DNA of 40,012 bases from Eubacteriales bacterium (GTDB taxonomy: Bacteria > Bacillota > Clostridia > Peptostreptococcales > Anaerovoracaceae). Positions 37,844 through 40,012 of the stretch are shown here, piece by piece. Every line of letters starts with the position of its first letter. The stretch's first letter is position 1. A program made the translations under genes and the position numbers. The DNA lies in NCBI GenBank assembly GCA_028704515.1, contig JAQWFH010000019.1, forward strand, positions 1-40,012, in the 5' to 3' direction. Below the pieces are notes generated by a model. The model was not told the origin of the DNA. It searched no databases and worked only from the letters and a program-made list of their open reading frames with translations.

Positions 37844-38473
37844 ATGGCAGATTTGAATGATCCCGAAGTAAAAGCGGCAATTAAGGCGGCAGTTGATGAA
37901 GCAACTGAGGCATTGGCAGCGAATAACAAAAAACTTTTGGCAGAACTGAAAGAAGCCCGTAAAGGCAAAGAAATTGATCCGGCTGAATTTAATGCGCTTC
38001 AAGAAGAAAAAGAGGCTCTCGAAGGCAAACTGACTGAAGCGTTGAAGACGACCAAGGCGGCTGTCAAAGAAGCGGAAACGGCAAAGAAGGCACTTGAAGA
38101 AGAAGCCGGATTTGTTTCAAAGCTTCTTGTGGACAATGGTCTGACCGATGCCCTTTTGAAGGCGAATGTCAAGCCGGAACTTTCTAAAGCAGTGAAGGCA
38201 ATGCTGGCATCTCAGGTGCAACTCAAGGCTGAAGGATCGGAACGAATTGCCATGATCGGCGATAAGAAACTGAATGATTTTATATCTGAATGGGCCAAAT
38301 CGGATGAAGGCAAGCACTTTGTCGCCGCTCCCAACAATCAGGGCGGCGGTGCAAATGGCGGCTCTTCCGGTGGAGGTGAAATAAAAACAATGACGCGATC
38401 CGCTTTTGAAGCACTTGACCCGATAAAAAAGGTTGAGTTCAGTAAGTCCGGCGGGACACTCACAAACACATAA
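37844..38473 (+). CDS. capsid scaffolding protein
   Basis: A 209-aa Ala/Glu/Lys-rich protein with a long coiled coil (EFNALQEEKEALEGKLTEAL), a Gly/Ser linker (GGGANGGSSGGGE) and a short basic/helical C-terminus (TRSAFEALDPIKKVEF) that would bind the coat protein. AGAGG lies ~10 nt before the ATG. This order before the coat gene is standard. Confidence 0.82.
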   Translation: MADLNDPEVKAAIKAAVDEATEALAANNKKLLAELKEARKGKEIDPAEFNALQEEKEALEGKLTEALKTTKAAVKEAETAKKALEEEAGFVSKLLVDNGLTDALLKANVKPELSKAVKAMLASQVQLKAEGSERIAMIGDKKLNDFISEWAKSDEGKHFVAAPNNQGGGANGGSSGGGEIKTMTRSAFEALDPIKKVEFSKSGGTLTNT

Positions 38474-38486
38474 AGGAGTTTAAAAA

Positions 38487-39668
38487 ATGGGTTACGAAGA
38501 CGCATCAACAGGAAATACCTTAACAAATCTTATCCCTGATTTGTATTTAGCATTGGACACGGTGTCCAGAGAATTAACGGGCATGATTCCGTCAGTAATG
38601 ATTGACCCACGTGTGGCACGTGCCGCAATCGGTCAGACTATCCATAGCCCGGTGGCTCCGGCTGGAACCGCTGGAGATGTTGCCCCGGCTCCCGTACCCC
38701 CGGATGACGGAGAACAGGCAATCGGTAACATTTCATTGGCAATTACCAAGTCCCGTTATGTCCCGGTAAGATGGCAGGGTGAAGAAAGCCTACAGATAAA
38801 TAACGGCGGCGTAGGTGTGGGAACTATCCGGTCACAGCAGTTTGCACAGGCAATGAGAACACTCGTCAATGAGATTGAAAGCGACCTTTGCGGACTTTAT
38901 GTAAACGCTTCCCGTGCCGTTGTTCCGAATGATACGACCCTGTTTAAGACAAACCTCGCTGACGTGGCAAATGTAAGAAAGATTCTCGTCGATAATGGCG
39001 CACCTACTTCTGACCTGCAATGCGTTATTGACACCGCAGCGGGGGCCGCTCTGAGAACTCAGGCGAATCTTACGACCGTTCCAGCCTCCGGCCAGAGCAT
39101 GTTGGATCAGGGCGTTTTAATCAGTCCTTACGGCGTAAAAGTACGCGAGTCCGCACAGATCAAGACACCGGCTGCTGGAACCGCCGACAGCGCGACACTC
39201 GATACAACTGATTATGCCGTTGGTGATACAGCTATGACATTGGCCGCTGCTGGAACCGGCACTATACTTGCTGGCGACCTTGTTACGATTGCCAATACCG
39301 GCGACACAACTACACAGTACGTCAATAAGACGTTGATTTCCGCTGTTAGTGGTTCGGCATTTACAATCAACGCTCCCGGCCTGAGAAAGGCGATCACAGC
39401 CAACAACTGCGCTATTGCAGTGCGGGCTTCTGGAAGCCGCTGTCTGGCCTTTGACCGTTCGGCAATTATTCTTGCTACTCGTATGCCCGCTCTTCCCGAA
39501 GAGGGAGACATGGCGGCAGATCGTACAACTATTACCGACCCCAGAACCGGACTGAGTTTTGAAGTTGCTATGTACAAGCAGTACCGTCAAGTTCGCTATG
39601 AAGTAGCGATTGCCTGGGGCGTGAAGGCAGTGAAAGAAGAGCACATTGCTATTCTCGCCGGTGCGTAA
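38487..39668 (+). CDS. major capsid protein, P22 coat-like
   Basis: A 393-aa protein of the P22-coat family. The N-terminus (NTLTNLIPDLYLALDTVSRE) is typical. An inserted beta domain lies at residues ~230-310 (DSATLDTTDYAVGDTAMTLA, then GDLVTIANTGDT), matching the I-domain of P22 coat. The C-terminus ([17 protein letters not shown]) is repeated at the window start. AAAGGAG precedes the ATG. Confidence 0.92.
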   Translation: MGYEDASTGNTLTNLIPDLYLALDTVSRELTGMIPSVMIDPRVARAAIGQTIHSPVAPAGTAGDVAPAPVPPDDGEQAIGNISLAITKSRYVPVRWQGEESLQINNGGVGVGTIRSQQFAQAMRTLVNEIESDLCGLYVNASRAVVPNDTTLFKTNLADVANVRKILVDNGAPTSDLQCVIDTAAGAALRTQANLTTVPASGQSMLDQGVLISPYGVKVRESAQIKTPAAGTADSATLDTTDYAVGDTAMTLAAAGTGTILAGDLVTIANTGDTTTQYVNKTLISAVSGSAFTINAPGLRKAITANNCAIAVRASGSRCLAFDRSAIILATRMPALPEEGDMAADRTTITDPRTGLSFEVAMYKQYRQVRYEVAIAWGVKAVKEEHIAILAGA

Positions 39669-39676
39669 TTTTAACA

Positions 39677-39706
39677 ATATGACGGTCTGAAATATGGCCG
39701 TCATAT
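39677..39706 (+). other. hairpin after capsid gene, right copy
   Basis: The same 9-bp ATATGACGG/CCGTCATAT stem as at 138..167. The adjacent TATATC/TATC indel falls just outside the stem, so the structure is kept in both variants. Confidence 0.6.
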
Positions 39707-39717
39707 CAGGAGAAGTC

Positions 39718-39924
39718 ATGTCAGAAAGAGAAGTGATAAAGATAAAAAGCGACAATCCGGCGCACCCGCATGGTTATTATATCCAATTTAGGGACTGCAT
39801 GAAGCCAGGTGACGTTGAATATATCGAGGGGCATGTTGGAACGCGTCCAGACAATTCTGAGCCGGGGACTTGCGTTGATTCCCAGGGTCTTAAACCCATC
39901 AAGCATAGAAAAGGGGGAAAATGA
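39718..39924 (+). CDS. small conserved phage protein, right copy
   Basis: The 68-aa counterpart of 181..387 with a few substitutions. The ATG at 39718 follows AGGAG; an upstream in-frame ATG at 39694 lies in the hairpin loop and has no ribosome-binding site. Confidence 0.78.
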   Translation: MSEREVIKIKSDNPAHPHGYYIQFRDCMKPGDVEYIEGHVGTRPDNSEPGTCVDSQGLKPIKHRKGGK

Positions 39925-40012
39925 AAATGAAGAAGTTGTTTTCAGTAATGTTTTTTGCAATGCTGGTAATATTATTTGCACTACCTGCTTTTGCGGAAAC
40001 GGTAAGTGCTGG
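39921..40012 (+). CDS. secreted protein, partial (signal peptide only)
   Basis: The first ~30 codons of the gene complete at 384..1004: the signal peptide and a few mature residues. Cut by the window end. Confidence 0.85.
   Translation, partial: MKMKKLFSVMFFAMLVILFALPAFAETVSA

Larger units (their letters stand above)
39540..40012. repeat. terminal direct repeat, right copy
   Basis: Matches 1..475 (offset 39539, then 39537 after the 2-bp indel). See the left copy for differences. Its boundary at the window end suggests an assembly overlap of a circular map. Confidence 0.92.

Noticed and set aside
39117..39755. Long (212-codon) minus-strand frame opposite the capsid gene
   Set aside because: Ser/Cys-rich composition, no ribosome-binding site or promoter; it is a codon-bias shadow of the highly expressed coat gene.
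1..40012. CRISPR arrays, canonical tRNAs, rRNA, insertion sequences
   Set aside because: No regularly spaced repeats, no normal tRNA cloverleaf and no transposase-like protein were seen. The only short tandem repeats are GGAAAA at 29638 and TAGTCCATA at 32892.

Overview
The window is essentially one complete tailed-phage genome of about 39.5 kb, read once around plus a short overlap. The first ~475 bases (C-terminus of the major capsid gene, a small gene and the start of a secreted-protein gene) recur at 39540..40012 with about 95% identity, so the map is circular or circularly permuted. The two copies differ by roughly 20 substitutions and one 2-bp indel, which suggests two co-existing variants were joined. 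The gene set points to a long-tailed siphovirus: P22-type coat protein, DUF4055 portal, tape measure, GpG/GpT-type frameshift. The host is unknown. A Wzy/WaaL-like membrane protein argues for a Gram-negative host. No integrase is visible.

Layout in window order. (1) 1..15572, plus strand: end of the capsid gene, a signal-peptide protein, an O-antigen-ligase-like protein, head-tail connectors (interrupted by a small cassette with two minus-strand genes), tail tube, tail chaperones with a canonical -1 frameshift site, a 1336-aa tape measure, a compact tail tip and fibre, then lysis genes. (2) 15573..24078, minus strand: a long leftward early operon. Read from its promoter it has a structured leader, many tiny overlapping genes, a coiled-coil protein, an ERF annealing protein, a YqaJ exonuclease, a NinB-like protein, a RTP-like protein, a DUF2303-like protein, a MazG-like pyrophosphohydrolase, decayed ORFs and an RtcB RNA ligase. 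(3) 24355..24462: a divergent switch with two sigma70-type promoters placed symmetrically around a 15-bp-arm inverted repeat; the rightward promoter drives an apparently leaderless Cro/CI-like gene. (4) 24469..32105, plus strand: DNA modification genes (an N6/N4-type methylase next to a broken methylase start, a radical SAM protein, a C5 methylase with a second gene in another frame), HNH nucleases, zinc-ribbon proteins, then a promoter/leader-ORF/terminator element feeding the replication initiator and DnaB helicase, small genes and an excisionase-like HTH protein. (5) 32134..32805, minus strand: an HNH gene with its own strong promoter. (6) 32953..39668, plus strand: terminase small and large subunits, a homing HNH, portal, MuF-like protein, scaffold and coat protein, leading into the repeated end.

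How it fits together: the two diverging early operons probably supply recombination/RNA repair (left) and DNA modification/replication (right). The late operon runs from terminase through head, tail and lysis and meets the leftward operon head-on at 15572/15573 with no spacer. The most unusual points are a compact tRNA-like folded segment in the leftward leader region, the dual-coding C5 methylase, the ORF-spanning terminator before the replication genes, the radical SAM/methylase cluster, and the envelope genes placed between capsid and connector genes.
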